Origin: Gammaproteobacteria bacterium
Lineage (GTDB): Bacteria; Pseudomonadota; Gammaproteobacteria; Chromatiales; Chromatiaceae
Length of the DNA stretch: 64,000 nucleotides
Assembly (NCBI GenBank): GCA_030065815.1
Contig: JASJCU010000003.1
Span: 55,148 to 119,147 of the forward strand
Reading direction: 5' to 3'
Shown here in pieces: positions 18,385 to 28,516 of the stretch; the first letter of the stretch is position 1, and each line of letters starts with the position of its first letter. The notes beneath the pieces were generated by a model that worked only from the letters and a program-made list of their open reading frames with translations, was not told the origin of the DNA and did no database searches. The position numbers and the translations under genes were made by a program.

Positions 18385-21300
18385 TTGCGCATCTTCAAGA
18401 CACTGCTGGTCGTGCTGGTGATCGCCTGGGGCGTGCTCGCGCTCGCGGTGCGCGCGACCACGCCACTGCTCGCCGACTACCGCGACGCGATCGCCGCGCT
18501 GGCCGCCGAACGGGTCGGCGCGCCGGTCGCGATCGGCACGCTGCGCGCGCGCTGGTATGGCCTGCGGCCGCTGCTCGAGCTGCGCGACGTGGTCATCGGC
18601 ACGGCACCGGAGATCGTCGAGGTGGCGAGGATCGAGATCGACCTGGCGCTGGCCGAACTGCTGCACGGCCCGACGCTCGATGCACTGCGCCTGACCGTCG
18701 ACGGCCTGCAGCTGACCGCGGTACGCGAGTCCAACGGCCAGGTCCACTTAGAAGGCCTGGGCACGGGCGGTGCCGCGGGCGGCGACGCACCGCTGTTGCC
18801 CAGCCACCTGCGCCTGATCAACACCCGCCTGGTCTGGATCGACCGCTGGCACGGCCGTGCACCGCTCGACCTCGAAGACGTCGATATCCTGATCGATCGC
18901 GACGGCGGGCGGGTCTCGCTGCGCGCGAGCCTGCACGCCGGCGCCGGGCGTGCCGAACTCGCCGCCGAGCTGACCGGCCTGCTCAGCGGCACCGACTGGG
19001 ACGGCGACGCCTACCTGCGGGTCGACAACCTGGACGTCGCGCGGCTGCTCGGCGACTACCTGCCGGCAGACTACGGCCTGCGCAGCACCCGCGTCGACCT
19101 GCAGGCGTGGACGCACTGGCGCGATGCCACCCCGGTGCACACGCAGGGTCACGTCGCGCTGCGCGACGTCAAGCTGGCACCGCCCGGCGGCAGCCCGCTC
19201 GACCTGAAACTGCTGGCCGCCAACTTCTCGTTCGATCGCCGCGACGACGGCCTGCGCCTCGGCCTGTCCGACCTCAACCTCGCAACCGCGGCGTTCCGCT
19301 GGCCGCGCAGCGACCTCGCACTGGCGGTCACAGGCGACGACGGCGGCACGCACATCGACCTGGCGGCCGGTTACCTGCGCCTCGAAGACGTCGCCGCGAT
19401 CCTCCAGGTGCGTCCGCCGGACAGCGAACTCGCGACGGCGCTGGCGGCCCTGCAACCGGCTGGCGAGGTCCGCGCACTGCGCCTGCAGGCGACGCTCGGC
19501 GACAATGCCGCGAGCTGGCGCACCCAGGCACGCTTCGACGCCATCAGCACCCGGCCGTGGGGGCGGCTGCCAGGCGTGCGCAACCTCAGTGGCCGACTGC
19601 ATGGCAGCGACAGCCACAGCGTCGTCACCGTCGACAGCCACGACACCACGCTGCGCTTCAGCGACCTGTTCCGCGACCCGCTGCAGCTGCCGCGCATCGC
19701 CGGCCGCGTCGACGTCGCGCATGCCGGCGACGGCTGGGCGGTGCGCAGCGACCGGCTGCAGGCCGACGCCGCGCACATCCGTACGCTGACCCGCCTGCAC
19801 CTGCGGCAGATCCCGGACGAACCCCTGTTCGTCGACCTGCAGACCGACTTTCGCGATGGCGACGCGGCATTCGCCGGGCGCTACTACCCGACCGGCATCA
19901 TGGGCGCGCGGCTGGTGCGCTGGCTCGATCGCGCGATCGCGTCAGGGCGCGTGGTCAGCGGCAGCGCGCTGATCTACGGTCCGTTCGACGACTTCGCGTT
20001 CGGCGAATCGCGCAGCGGCAGCTTCCAGGTCGTGTTCGACACCGACGACATCGTTCTCGATTACCAGGAGGGCTGGCCCGCGATCACTGGGCTCGATGCG
20101 CGCGTCAAATTCCACGGCAACCAGGTCGAGATCGCGTCGCGCGACGGCCGCATCTACGACAGCCAGATCACCGCGGTCGACGCGCGCATCGCCAGCCTCG
20201 ACCCGCTGTCGCCGATCCGCATCCGCGGCCAGCTCGCCGGGCCGCTGCGCAACCCGCTGCGCGTGCTCGGTGAACCGGCACTGCGGGAGCGCTTCGGCGA
20301 GTTCGCCGAGATCCTGCGCGGCGACGGCGACAGCCGGCTCGACCTCGACTTCGCGGTGCCGCTCGGCAGCCGCGGTGACTACGTGCTCGACGGTCGCCTG
20401 CAGTTCGCCGGCAACCGCCTGTCGCTGCCGGACTGGGACTTCGCGATTCGCGACATCGACGGCACGCTCGGCTTCACGCTGGACGGCCTGCAGGCCGAGG
20501 GTATCCGCGCGGTCGCACTCGACCGCCCGGTCAGCATCGACGTGCGGCCGCTCGACGACGGCACGACCCGGATGCGCAGCCGCGGCCGCTTCCGGCCCGG
20601 CGATATCGCGACCCGGTTCGAGGGCCTGCCGACGGCGCTGCTCGACGGCGCCGCCGATTTCGTCATCGACGTCGATGTCCCACCGCGCCGCGCCGCCACC
20701 GGCCCGACGCGGCTGCAGGTGCGCAGCGACCTCGCCGGCATGCGGGTCGACCTGCCGGCGCCGTTCGGCAAATCACTGGCAGCGCGCCGCGAACTGGCCG
20801 TCAGCGTCCCGCTCAGCGGCCGCCGCGTGGCCGGCCGCGTGCGCTACGGCGATCTCGTCGCTGCGCGTTTCAGCCGCGACGGCCAGCGTGTCGACGTGCG
20901 TCTCGGCGGTGGCCAGGCGGAGCTCGCCGCGACGCCCGGCGTGCGCGTGCGCGGCCGGCTCGATCGCGCCGACGTCACGGCCTGGCAGGCCGCGCTCGAC
21001 AAGCTGCCGGCGGCGGCTGCCGGGCCGACGACGCCGCTCGACATCGACCTGCAGATCGCCGCGCTCGCGGTCGACGACCTGGTCGTCGACGAGCTGCAGC
21101 TGGGGCTGCGCCGCGACGCCACGGCGTGGCGCGGCAGGCTCGCCGCGCCGCGCCTCGCCGGCACCTTCACGCTACCGCTGCAGCGCGGCCGCGAGCCGCT
21201 GGTCGTCGATCTCGAGCGCCTGACCATCGACCTGCCGCCGGACGAGGACGGCCCGCTGTCGCCGCCGCCGGACGCGTCCAGCGGTCCGGACCCGGCGACC

Positions 21301-22371
21301 CTGCCGGGCCTCGACCTGCGTATCGCCGACCTGCAGGTCGGCGCGGCCCACCTTGGCAGGCTGGAGCTGCGCGCCGCGCCGACGCCGGCCGGCGTCGACA
21401 TCGACCGCCTGGTGATCGGCGAAGGCCGCGTGCAACTCGACGCGCGCGGCGGCTGGCTGCGCCACGACGGCGGCTACCGCACCCAGGTCGCCGGTTCGTT
21501 CGCGGCCGACGACATCGGCGGCCTGCTGGCCGACGTCGGCTATTCGCGGCAGATCGACGAGGCCCCGGCGCGCGCCGAGTTCACGTTCGGATGGCCGGGC
21601 AACCCGCTGCAGATGCACCGGGCGACGCTGGCCGGCAAGCTCGACTTCGATGTCGGCAAGGGCCGGCTGGTCGAGCTCGATCCGGGCGTGACCCGGGTCG
21701 TCGGCCTGCTGAACCTGAACGCACTGACCCGCCGCCTGCGCCTGGATTTCAGCGACTTCTACAAGAAGGGCTACAGCTTCGACAGCATCCGCGGCAGCTT
21801 CGTGTTCGCCGACGGCACGGCGACGACCACCGACCTCGGCATACTCGGCCCGACCGGGCGCATCGACGTCCGCGGTGAGACCGACCTGGTAGCCGAACGC
21901 TTCGACCAGAAGGTCATGGTCACACCCGACTTCGACGCGACCCTGCCGATCGCCGGGACCATCGCCGGCGGGCCGGTCGCCGGGATCGCGGTGCTGGTCG
22001 CACAGACGGTCATGAACAAGCAGGTCGACGACCTCAATCGCTTCGACTACGGCGTCACCGGGCCATGGAACGCACCGGACGTCGTACCGCTGGATACCGG
22101 CGGCACGCTGTCCCGGCTGCTGAAGCCGTTCCGCCGCGATCCGACCGCCGACGCCGACGCAACACCGCCCGCCGACAGCGCCGCGCCGCCGACCGCGGTC
22201 GACGGCGAAGCGGTGACCGACACGCCAGCGGACGCGCAGCAGCCAGCGCCGCCGGAGGCGCCGGCCGACAGTGCGCCGGCCAACACCGTGCGCAAGTCGC
22301 TGCGCGGCATCATCAAGCTGTTCGAAAAAGGCGAACCCCACGGCCTGGATCTGCCCGGCGAGGCCGACTGA
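18385..22371 (+). CDS. yhdP: YhdP-family AsmA-like envelope protein
   Basis: A 1328-residue protein with one N-terminal membrane segment (about 3-25, LLVVLVIAWGVLALAVRATT) followed by a long beta-rich periplasmic region typical of the AsmA/YhdP group, thought to move phospholipid between inner and outer membranes. The C-terminal AsmA-like block includes KGRLVELDPGVTRVVGLLNL, DFSDFYKKGYSFDSIRGSF and the VAGIAVLVAQTVMNKQVDDL region. After it comes a low-complexity Ala/Pro/Asp tail. It follows rng as in E. coli (rng-yhdP-tldD). The start appears to be the TTG at 18385; no ATG is near. Length is slightly above the E. coli protein (1266). Confidence 0.9.
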   Translation: MRIFKTLLVVLVIAWGVLALAVRATTPLLADYRDAIAALAAERVGAPVAIGTLRARWYGLRPLLELRDVVIGTAPEIVEVARIEIDLALAELLHGPTLDALRLTVDGLQLTAVRESNGQVHLEGLGTGGAAGGDAPLLPSHLRLINTRLVWIDRWHGRAPLDLEDVDILIDRDGGRVSLRASLHAGAGRAELAAELTGLLSGTDWDGDAYLRVDNLDVARLLGDYLPADYGLRSTRVDLQAWTHWRDATPVHTQGHVALRDVKLAPPGGSPLDLKLLAANFSFDRRDDGLRLGLSDLNLATAAFRWPRSDLALAVTGDDGGTHIDLAAGYLRLEDVAAILQVRPPDSELATALAALQPAGEVRALRLQATLGDNAASWRTQARFDAISTRPWGRLPGVRNLSGRLHGSDSHSVVTVDSHDTTLRFSDLFRDPLQLPRIAGRVDVAHAGDGWAVRSDRLQADAAHIRTLTRLHLRQIPDEPLFVDLQTDFRDGDAAFAGRYYPTGIMGARLVRWLDRAIASGRVVSGSALIYGPFDDFAFGESRSGSFQVVFDTDDIVLDYQEGWPAITGLDARVKFHGNQVEIASRDGRIYDSQITAVDARIASLDPLSPIRIRGQLAGPLRNPLRVLGEPALRERFGEFAEILRGDGDSRLDLDFAVPLGSRGDYVLDGRLQFAGNRLSLPDWDFAIRDIDGTLGFTLDGLQAEGIRAVALDRPVSIDVRPLDDGTTRMRSRGRFRPGDIATRFEGLPTALLDGAADFVIDVDVPPRRAATGPTRLQVRSDLAGMRVDLPAPFGKSLAARRELAVSVPLSGRRVAGRVRYGDLVAARFSRDGQRVDVRLGGGQAELAATPGVRVRGRLDRADVTAWQAALDKLPAAAAGPTTPLDIDLQIAALAVDDLVVDELQLGLRRDATAWRGRLAAPRLAGTFTLPLQRGREPLVVDLERLTIDLPPDEDGPLSPPPDASSGPDPATLPGLDLRIADLQVGAAHLGRLELRAAPTPAGVDIDRLVIGEGRVQLDARGGWLRHDGGYRTQVAGSFAADDIGGLLADVGYSRQIDEAPARAEFTFGWPGNPLQMHRATLAGKLDFDVGKGRLVELDPGVTRVVGLLNLNALTRRLRLDFSDFYKKGYSFDSIRGSFVFADGTATTTDLGILGPTGRIDVRGETDLVAERFDQKVMVTPDFDATLPIAGTIAGGPVAGIAVLVAQTVMNKQVDDLNRFDYGVTGPWNAPDVVPLDTGGTLSRLLKPFRRDPTADADATPPADSAAPPTAVDGEAVTDTPADAQQPAPPEAPADSAPANTVRKSLRGIIKLFEKGEPHGLDLPGEAD

Positions 22372-22479
22372 GTCCTGGCAAATACCCTGTCGGAAGCTCC
22401 CTTTTCTGTCGTCGATAGGCCTTTGCCGGCCGCGCCGCCGGCGGTAGAGTTGGGGGCTGGGACAGGGCCACGACACGAC

Positions 22480-23310
22480 ATGAGCCAGACGCAGAAGAAA
22501 GTCGCCGCGATCCAGCTGGCATCGGGCAGCAACGTCAGCGCCAACCTGCTGGAGACCGAGCGCCTCGCCGAGACCGCCACCAAGCAGGGCGCACGGCTGG
22601 TCGTGCTGCCGGAGAACTTCGCCTTCATGGGCCGCAGCTGCGGCGACGCCAACGCGTTGCGCGAACCGCCGGGCGACGGCCCGTTGCAGGCCTTCCTGTC
22701 GCAGCTCGCCAAGCGCCTCGGCGTATGGATCGTCGGCGGCACGATCCCGATGGAGGCCGAGCATGCGGCGAAATGGCGTGCCGCGTGCACCGTCTACGAC
22801 GACGACGGCCGCCAGGTCGGGCGCTACGACAAACAGCACCTGTTCGACGTCAACCTGATCGAGAGCGACGAGCAGTTCGTCGAATCGGAGAGCATCGAGC
22901 CCGGCGACCACGTCGTCGTCGTCGACAGCCCGGTCGGACGGCTCGGCATCTCGGTGTGCTACGACCTGCGGTTTCCCGAGCTGTACCGCGCGATGGTCGA
23001 CCGCGGCGTCGAGGTGATCACGCTGCCGGCGGCGTTCACGGCGATGACCGGCAACGCCCATTGGGAGATCCTGGTGCGTGCGCGCGCGATAGAGAACCTG
23101 TGCTACGTGGTCGCCGCGGCGCAGGGCGGTTTCCACATCGCCAGCCGCCAGACCTACGGTCACAGCATGATCGTCGATCCGTGGGGCACCAAGCTGGCCG
23201 AACGCGAACGCGGCAACGGCTGCGTCGTTGCCGCGCTGGACCGCGAGTTCCAGCAGACCACGCGGCGCAACTTTCCCTGTCTCGACCACCGCCGCCTGCA
23301 CTGCCGCTGA
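22480..23310 (+). CDS. Carbon-nitrogen hydrolase (nitrilase superfamily)
   Basis: A 276-residue amidase of the nitrilase superfamily with the full triad: Glu45 ([10 protein letters not shown]), Lys118 ([11 protein letters not shown]) and Cys160 ([13 protein letters not shown]). The close match to the Nit1/omega-amidase-like branch suggests hydrolysis of a small amide such as deaminated glutathione, but the substrate cannot be read from the sequence. The ATG at 22480 gives the family start ([11 protein letters not shown]). It lies between yhdP and tldD, a common arrangement in Gammaproteobacteria. Confidence 0.9.
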   Translation: MSQTQKKVAAIQLASGSNVSANLLETERLAETATKQGARLVVLPENFAFMGRSCGDANALREPPGDGPLQAFLSQLAKRLGVWIVGGTIPMEAEHAAKWRAACTVYDDDGRQVGRYDKQHLFDVNLIESDEQFVESESIEPGDHVVVVDSPVGRLGISVCYDLRFPELYRAMVDRGVEVITLPAAFTAMTGNAHWEILVRARAIENLCYVVAAAQGGFHIASRQTYGHSMIVDPWGTKLAERERGNGCVVAALDREFQQTTRRNFPCLDHRRLHCR

Positions 23311-23348
23311 CGTGCCGCGGCGATCGCAGTTCACACGGAGCCAATCGC

Positions 23349-24788
23349 ATGTCGCAGCTAGCCATCGCGCGTGAGACCCTGCTCGATGCCCCAGGGCTCA
23401 GCGAGCACAAGCTGGAGCAGGTCATGGACCGGCTGCTCAGCCGCCGGGTCGACGCCGCGGACATCTACTTTCAGTACGCGCGCCTCGAATCCTGGGTGCT
23501 CGAGGACGGCATCATCAAGGAGGGCACGCACAGCATCGAGCAGGGTGCCGGGCTGCGCGCGATCAGCGGTGACAAGACCGGCTTCGCGTATACCGACAGC
23601 CTGGAGATGCCGCAGCTGCTCGATGCCGCCGGCGCCGCACGCGCGATCGCCCAGGCCGGGCAGCACGGCGCGCAGGCCATCGCCGGCAGCGCGCCGGCCA
23701 AGGCGCTGTACGCGGCGGTCAACCCGCTCGAGTCGCTCAGCGAGCAGCAGAAGATCGACCTGATGCGGCGTGCCGATGCCGCGGCGCGCGCCGCCGACCC
23801 GCGTGTCCAGCAGGTCATCGTCAGCCTGGTCGCCGCGCACGACGTGATCCTGGTCATGGACAACGGCGGTGCGATCAACGGCGACGTGCGTCCGCTGGTG
23901 CGCATGAACGTCCAGGTCATCGTCGAACAGGACGGCCGCCGCGAACAGGGCAGCGCCGGCGGCGGCGCCCGGCGGGCACTGGATTTCTTCGTCGACGACG
24001 AGCGCGGCCTCGACTACGCCCAGGAAGCGGTACGCCAGGCGCTGGTCAACCTCGATGCCGTCGCGGCGCCGGCCGGCATGCTGCCGGTCGTGCTCGGACC
24101 GGGCTGGCCCGGCGTGCTGTTGCACGAGGCGGTCGGCCACGGCCTCGAGGGCGACTTCAACCGCAAGGGGACGTCGGCGTTCTCCGGGCGGGTCGGTGAA
24201 CAGGTCGCGTCGCCGCTGTGCACCGTCGTCGACGACGGCACGCTGCCCGACCGCCGCGGCTCGCTGACCATCGACGACGAGGGCACGCCGTCCGGCTGCA
24301 ACGTGCTGGTCGAGAACGGCATCCTCAAGGGCTACATGCAGGACCGCATGAACGCGCGGCTGATGGGCGTCGCGCCGACCGGCAACGGGCGCCGCGAATC
24401 CTACGCCCACCTGCCGATGCCGCGCATGACCAACACCTACATGCTGCCCGGCGAGCACCAACCGGACGAGATCATCGCGTCGGTCAGGCACGGCCTGTAC
24501 GCGGTCAACTTCGGCGGCGGCCAGGTCGACATCACGTCGGGCAAGTTCGTGTTCTCGGCCAACGAGGCCTACCTGATCGAGGACGGCAAGGTCACGCGCC
24601 CGGTCAAGGGCGCGACGCTGATCGGCAACGGCCCGGACGTCATGAACCGGGTCAGCATGGTCGGCGACGACCTCAAGCTCGACAGCGGTGTCGGCACCTG
24701 CGGCAAAGAGGGCCAGAGCGTGCCGGTCGGGGTCGGCCAACCGACGCTGAAGATCGATCAACTGACCGTCGGCGGCACCGCTGCCTGA
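23349..24788 (+). CDS. tldD: Metalloprotease TldD
   Basis: A 479-residue zinc metallopeptidase subunit which, with TldE/PmbA, forms the TldD-TldE protease that trims microcin precursors and degrades unfolded peptides. The HExxxH motif is at His259-Glu260-His264 ([13 protein letters not shown]), followed by [14 protein letters not shown]. The C-terminal [20 protein letters not shown] is characteristic. ACGGAG lies shortly before the ATG at 23349. pmbA follows 17 bases after the stop, so both subunits are probably made from one transcript. Length equals the usual 480 or so. Confidence 0.95.
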   Translation: MSQLAIARETLLDAPGLSEHKLEQVMDRLLSRRVDAADIYFQYARLESWVLEDGIIKEGTHSIEQGAGLRAISGDKTGFAYTDSLEMPQLLDAAGAARAIAQAGQHGAQAIAGSAPAKALYAAVNPLESLSEQQKIDLMRRADAAARAADPRVQQVIVSLVAAHDVILVMDNGGAINGDVRPLVRMNVQVIVEQDGRREQGSAGGGARRALDFFVDDERGLDYAQEAVRQALVNLDAVAAPAGMLPVVLGPGWPGVLLHEAVGHGLEGDFNRKGTSAFSGRVGEQVASPLCTVVDDGTLPDRRGSLTIDDEGTPSGCNVLVENGILKGYMQDRMNARLMGVAPTGNGRRESYAHLPMPRMTNTYMLPGEHQPDEIIASVRHGLYAVNFGGGQVDITSGKFVFSANEAYLIEDGKVTRPVKGATLIGNGPDVMNRVSMVGDDLKLDSGVGTCGKEGQSVPVGVGQPTLKIDQLTVGGTAA

Positions 24789-24805
24789 CCCGAGCAAGGC
24801 AATCC

Positions 24806-26137
24806 ATGTCCGATAGCGAACAGATCGCACGCCTGAAGACCGTCGTCGAGGACCTGCTGCACGAGGCCCGGCGCCAGGGCGCCGATGCCGCCGAGGCCGG
24901 CGTCTCGGCGCAGACCGGGCTGTCGGTGACCGTGCGCCTCGGCGAGACCGAGACCATCGAGCACACCAGCGACAACGGCCTCGGTGTCACCGTGTACTTC
25001 GGCCAGCGCAAGGGCTCGGCCAACACCACCGACCTGCGCCCCGACGCGATCCGCGAGAGCGTTGCCGCGGCGTGCCGGATCGCGCGCTACACGTCCGACG
25101 ACCCGGCCGCCGGCCTCGCCGATCCGGCGCTGTTGGCGCGCGACGTCCCCGACCTCGACCTCTATCACCCGTGGGACCTCGACGCCGAGCAGGCCGCCGG
25201 CATCGCGCGCGCCTGCGAGGACGCCGCGCGCGGCGTCGACACGCGCATCACCAACTCCGAGGGCGCGACGCTGTACACCCAGCGCTCCGGCTTCGTCTAC
25301 GGCAATTCCCACGGCTTCATCGGCGGCTACCCGACCACGCGCCACAGCCTGAGCTGCGCGGTGATCGCCCAGCACGGCGACGACATGCAGCGCGACTACT
25401 GGTACGACAGCGGCCGCGTACCCGGCGAACTCGACGATGCGGAAGCGATCGGCCGCCAGGCCGCCGAGCGTGCGCTGGCGCGCCTCGACGGGCGCAAGCT
25501 GGGTACCCGCGAGTGCCCGGTGATGTTCCGCGCCGACGTCGCGCCGAGCCTGCTGCGCAGCCTGTTCGGCGCGATCCGTGGCCACGCCGTGTACCGCAAG
25601 TCGACGTTCCTGCTCGATCGCGTCGGCGCGCAGGTCTTCCCCGACTGGGTCGACATCAGCGAGGACCCGCTGCAGCCGCGCGGCCCGGCCAGCGCGCCGT
25701 TCGACAACGAGGGCGTCGCGACCCGCTACCGCAAGCTGGTCAAGGACGGCGTGCTGCAAGGCTACCTGCTCGACAGCTACGCGGCGCGCAAGCTCGGCCT
25801 GCAGAGCACCGCGAGCGCCGGCGGCGTGCGCAACGCGCGCATCGCCAGCAGCGGCCAGTCGTTCACCGAACTGCTGCAGACCATGGACCGCGGCGTGCTG
25901 GTCACCGAGCTGATGGGCCAGGGCGCCAACCTGGTCACCGGCGACTACTCGCGCGGCGCGGCCGGTTTCTGGGTCGAGGGCGGCGAGATCCAGTACCCGG
26001 TCGAGGAGATCACCGTCGCCGGCAACCTCGACGACATGTACCGCCAGCTCGTCGCGGTCGGCAGCGACGACGCAATCCCGAGCAGCATCAAGACCGGGTC
26101 GTGGCTGTTCGAAAACATGACGGTCGGCGGAGACTAG
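24806..26137 (+). CDS. pmbA: TldE/PmbA, partner subunit of the TldD protease
   Basis: A 443-residue homologue of TldD that lacks the HExxxH zinc motif, as expected for the non-catalytic TldE/PmbA partner. Family features are YGNSHGFIGGYPTTRHSLSC, AFRxDVAPSLLRSLFGAIRG-like text in the middle, and the C-terminal GDYSRGAAGFWVEGGEIQYP followed by VEEITVAGNL. ATG at 24806 lies 17 bases after tldD. In many genomes tldD and pmbA are far apart; here they are paired. It ends the long plus-strand run; the next gene is convergent. Confidence 0.94.
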   Translation: MSDSEQIARLKTVVEDLLHEARRQGADAAEAGVSAQTGLSVTVRLGETETIEHTSDNGLGVTVYFGQRKGSANTTDLRPDAIRESVAAACRIARYTSDDPAAGLADPALLARDVPDLDLYHPWDLDAEQAAGIARACEDAARGVDTRITNSEGATLYTQRSGFVYGNSHGFIGGYPTTRHSLSCAVIAQHGDDMQRDYWYDSGRVPGELDDAEAIGRQAAERALARLDGRKLGTRECPVMFRADVAPSLLRSLFGAIRGHAVYRKSTFLLDRVGAQVFPDWVDISEDPLQPRGPASAPFDNEGVATRYRKLVKDGVLQGYLLDSYAARKLGLQSTASAGGVRNARIASSGQSFTELLQTMDRGVLVTELMGQGANLVTGDYSRGAAGFWVEGGEIQYPVEEITVAGNLDDMYRQLVAVGSDDAIPSSIKTGSWLFENMTVGGD

Positions 26138-26295
26138 GGCCGGTCCTTCAGACGTGGGGCGGCTGATCGGCCCGGGCGCGCCGGGTTGCAGCGCCATCGG
26201 CGGCACCCGCAGATGCCCGTCTTCCCACCGCGCGCTGCGCGGCGCACGTGGCGTCGTTACCGGCAACCCGGCGGCGCGCGGCGCCCGGGCAATCC

Positions 26296-26727
26296 CTAGA
26301 CCGGCACCGATTGCAGCAGACGGACGACCAGCAGCAACCAGCCGAGCATCAGCAGCACGACCCCGGCACTGAAGCTGAGCATGCGCCAACGCAGCCGGTT
26401 CGACCCGGTATGTACCCAGCTATGCAGCAGGCGCGTGACGACGAATCCCCAGGCGACACCGAGCAGCAACGGCGACACCGAGCCGGTCACGTACGCCACG
26501 ATCGCCAGCACATAGAACAGCAGCGGCACCTCCAACAGGTTCTGGTAGTGCTGCTCGAGCTGCAGCAGTCTGCGCGGCGGCTTGCCGCCACGGTTTAACA
26601 GGAAGTAACTCGGACGCAGCGCACCGACGGCCACCGCGCGGAACCGCGCGCGCAACAGCCAGACCGCAACCACAAAGGTCAGCAGCACCATCACGACCAC
26701 AGGGAAAAAGATCAGCACCTGAGACAT
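26296..26727 (-). CDS. MAPEG-family membrane protein
   Basis: A 143-residue integral membrane protein of the MAPEG family (glutathione-dependent or eicosanoid-like enzymes in eukaryotes; bacterial roles mostly unknown). Four hydrophobic segments are visible: about 5-25, 66-85, 88-105 and 118-140. The segment QHYQNLLEVPLLFYVLAIVA carries the family's N-x-x-E-V-type motif and RLLHSWVHTGSNRLRWR matches the second loop. GGAGG lies before the ATG. It diverges from a TetR regulator 90 bases away, which may control it. Confidence 0.85.
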   Translation of the reverse strand: MSQVLIFFPVVVMVLLTFVVAVWLLRARFRAVAVGALRPSYFLLNRGGKPPRRLLQLEQHYQNLLEVPLLFYVLAIVAYVTGSVSPLLLGVAWGFVVTRLLHSWVHTGSNRLRWRMLSFSAGVVLLMLGWLLLVVRLLQSVPV

Positions 26728-26780
26728 CCACCGGCCTCCGCGATTGTCGCCAGTCGCCGGTCAGGCTAGGCTGCGTGACC

Positions 26781-26798
26781 ATATGATCAAGGACATAT
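26781..26798. promoter_or_regulatory. Candidate TetR operator between the MAPEG and tetR genes
   Basis: ATATG (26781-26785) and CATAT (26794-26798) form an inverted repeat with an 8-base spacer inside the 90-base divergent region. This is the only AT-rich stretch there and it starts 20 bases before the tetR ATG. TetR proteins usually bind such palindromes next to their own gene, so autoregulation is plausible. Confidence 0.35.
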
Positions 26799-26817
26799 TC
26801 TGTGAGGCGACCCGCAC

Positions 26818-27414
26818 ATGCCCTGGCCAAGCAACCGCAAGCACGACACCCGTCAACGGATACTCGACATCGCCGCGGACCTGTTCGCGCGACAGGGCTA
26901 CGACAACGTGTCGTTGGACGCGTTGATGGGCCACGCCGATCTGACCCGCGGGGCCTTCTACGCGCACTTCGACTCCAAGCAGGCCCTGTATGCCGAGGCG
27001 GTGACCTACGCCGCACGCCGCAGTGCGCGCGACGGGCTGCGCCACGTCGGCGATCCCGGGACAGCTGCGCTGGCCGAACTGTTGCGCGCCTACCTCGATC
27101 CGGCACATGCCGCCGGACAGCGGTCGCCGTGCCCCCTGGCGTTCCTGGCCACCGACGTGGCCAACCGCGAGGGCGAGGTGCGTAGCGCCTACACGCGGGT
27201 ATTCCGGCAGCTCGGCGGCATGATCAAACGCGCCCTGCCGGCGCGATCGCGAGACCGCGAGGAGCGGGCGCTGGCACTGGCCGCGATGATGGTCGGCGGT
27301 GTCGCGATCGGCCGCGCGCTGAACGATTCGCGCCTGACCGACACGCTGCTGCGCGCCTGCCGGCATGTCGGCACGGACCTGATCGAGACGGCAGGGCCGG
27401 GTCGACGGCGGTGA
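26818..27414 (+). CDS. TetR/AcrR-family transcriptional regulator
   Basis: A 198-residue one-component repressor. The N-terminal helix-turn-helix is unmistakable: DTRQRILDIAADLFARQGYD followed by NVSLDALMGHADLTRGAFYA and HFDSKQALY, about residues 10-60. The C-terminal ligand-binding domain is helical and includes CPLAFLATDVANRE, resembling regulators of the NemR/AcuR type, but the ligand cannot be deduced. It diverges from the MAPEG gene, its likely target. GC composition fits its surroundings. Confidence 0.92.
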   Translation: MPWPSNRKHDTRQRILDIAADLFARQGYDNVSLDALMGHADLTRGAFYAHFDSKQALYAEAVTYAARRSARDGLRHVGDPGTAALAELLRAYLDPAHAAGQRSPCPLAFLATDVANREGEVRSAYTRVFRQLGGMIKRALPARSRDREERALALAAMMVGGVAIGRALNDSRLTDTLLRACRHVGTDLIETAGPGRRR

Positions 27415-27567
27415 GGACCGGGGCCGCGGACCCGCCGTCCGGGCCGCCCCGGGCCGCGCCCGCCAGGCCAAACGCCACCGACACCAGGGTCTCTGCTGAT
27501 CCGCGGCTCGCTGCCGAGGGGTTAAACTTCGGCCCTGATTCACTTGGATGACTTGGGAGAAGCGACC

Positions 27568-27957
27568 ATGCGAATCCTGCACACCATGCTGCGCACCGGC
27601 GATCTGCAGCGCTCGATCGATTTTTACACCGGCCTGCTCGGCATGCAGCTGCTGCGCCAGAAGGACTACCCGGACGGCGAGTTCACGCTGGCCTTTCTCG
27701 GCTACGGCAACGAGTCCGAAAACACCGTGATCGAGCTGACCTACAACTGGGGTGTCGACAGCTATGACATGGGCGATGCCTACGGCCACATCGCGCTCGA
27801 GGTCGACGACGTCTACCAGGCCGCAGCCGACATCAAGGCGCGCGGTGGCAAGATCCTGCGCGAGGCCGGGCCGATGAACGCCGGCACGACCATCATCGCG
27901 TTCGTCGAAGACCCCGACGGTTACCCGATCGAGCTGATCGGCCGCAAGGCCGCGTGA
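27568..27957 (+). CDS. gloA: Lactoylglutathione lyase (glyoxalase I)
   Basis: A 129-residue metalloenzyme that isomerises the hemithioacetal of methylglyoxal and glutathione to S-lactoylglutathione. The four metal ligands fall exactly where they are in E. coli GloA: His5, Glu56, His74 and Glu122. Other landmarks are [31 protein letters not shown] and [14 protein letters not shown]. The short form suggests the Ni/Co-type bacterial enzyme. ATG at 27568 is the family start. A small conserved-looking gene follows after 25 bases. Confidence 0.96.
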   Translation: MRILHTMLRTGDLQRSIDFYTGLLGMQLLRQKDYPDGEFTLAFLGYGNESENTVIELTYNWGVDSYDMGDAYGHIALEVDDVYQAAADIKARGGKILREAGPMNAGTTIIAFVEDPDGYPIELIGRKAA

Positions 27958-27982
27958 CGTCATCGACCACCGGAGCCGCGCC

Positions 27983-28204
27983 ATGACCGATCTGATGATC
28001 CTGCCCGCGTCCGACAAGACCAAGATCCGCCTGGTGCGCATCCCGCCGGATTTCCGCGACCAGGAGGTCTACCGCCATGTCACCGGCCTGATCGCCGACG
28101 TCGAGGAAGCGACGCCGGGCTGCTGCTGGGAGGATGTCCTGGCGACGCTCGAGGACCGCGGCTTCGAGGCCGTCGAGTTCCAGCTCGGGCCATCCCTGGA
28201 CTGA
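27983..28204 (+). CDS. Small protein of unknown function (73 aa)
   Basis: I do not recognise a family. The 73-residue product, MTDLMILPASDKTKIRLVRI to the C-terminal FQLGPSLD, has mixed charge, no membrane segment and two adjacent cysteines (PGCCWEDV). A GGAG lies before the ATG and the gene begins 25 bases after gloA, so it is probably translated from the same transcript. The composition and the spacing suggest a real gene rather than a chance frame. Confidence 0.65.
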   Translation: MTDLMILPASDKTKIRLVRIPPDFRDQEVYRHVTGLIADVEEATPGCCWEDVLATLEDRGFEAVEFQLGPSLD

Positions 28205-28516
28205 CTGGGCGCCGGCCGACGGCCGCCCGTCGGGCGGACCGCGATGGCTTGCAGGACGCCGCACCCGGGCCGGGCGATCTTCTGCCTGTCGCAGTCGGCG
28301 CGGGGACTCGTTTCACGGTGGTCCGGGCGACGTCATCGCGCCGTGGACACAACACTGCCCGACCCGATCAGGTGGTCGTGGCGGCGGCCGTCGGCAACAG
28401 ACGGTGCGCGACGCCGGCCCGACGGCGGACGACCGCCGACCGTGACGCCCTCGATCGCCGGGGCTTCGGCGTCTGCGGCGACCGCGTCCGCACCGCCCGG
28501 TGGCCGAACCGGGGCG
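28205..28516. other. 312-base GC-rich spacer without a supported gene
   Basis: Between the small gene and the end of the convergent kinase-like gene I see only frames with Arg/Ala/Pro-rich translations typical of non-coding high-GC DNA. GACGG/CCGTC (near 28218-28231) can form a small hairpin just after the small gene, but it has no T-tract. Confidence 0.5.

Noticed and set aside
21172..23334. 720-residue minus-strand frame
   Set aside because: Spans the opposite strand of yhdP and the nitrilase gene; typical high-GC shadow.
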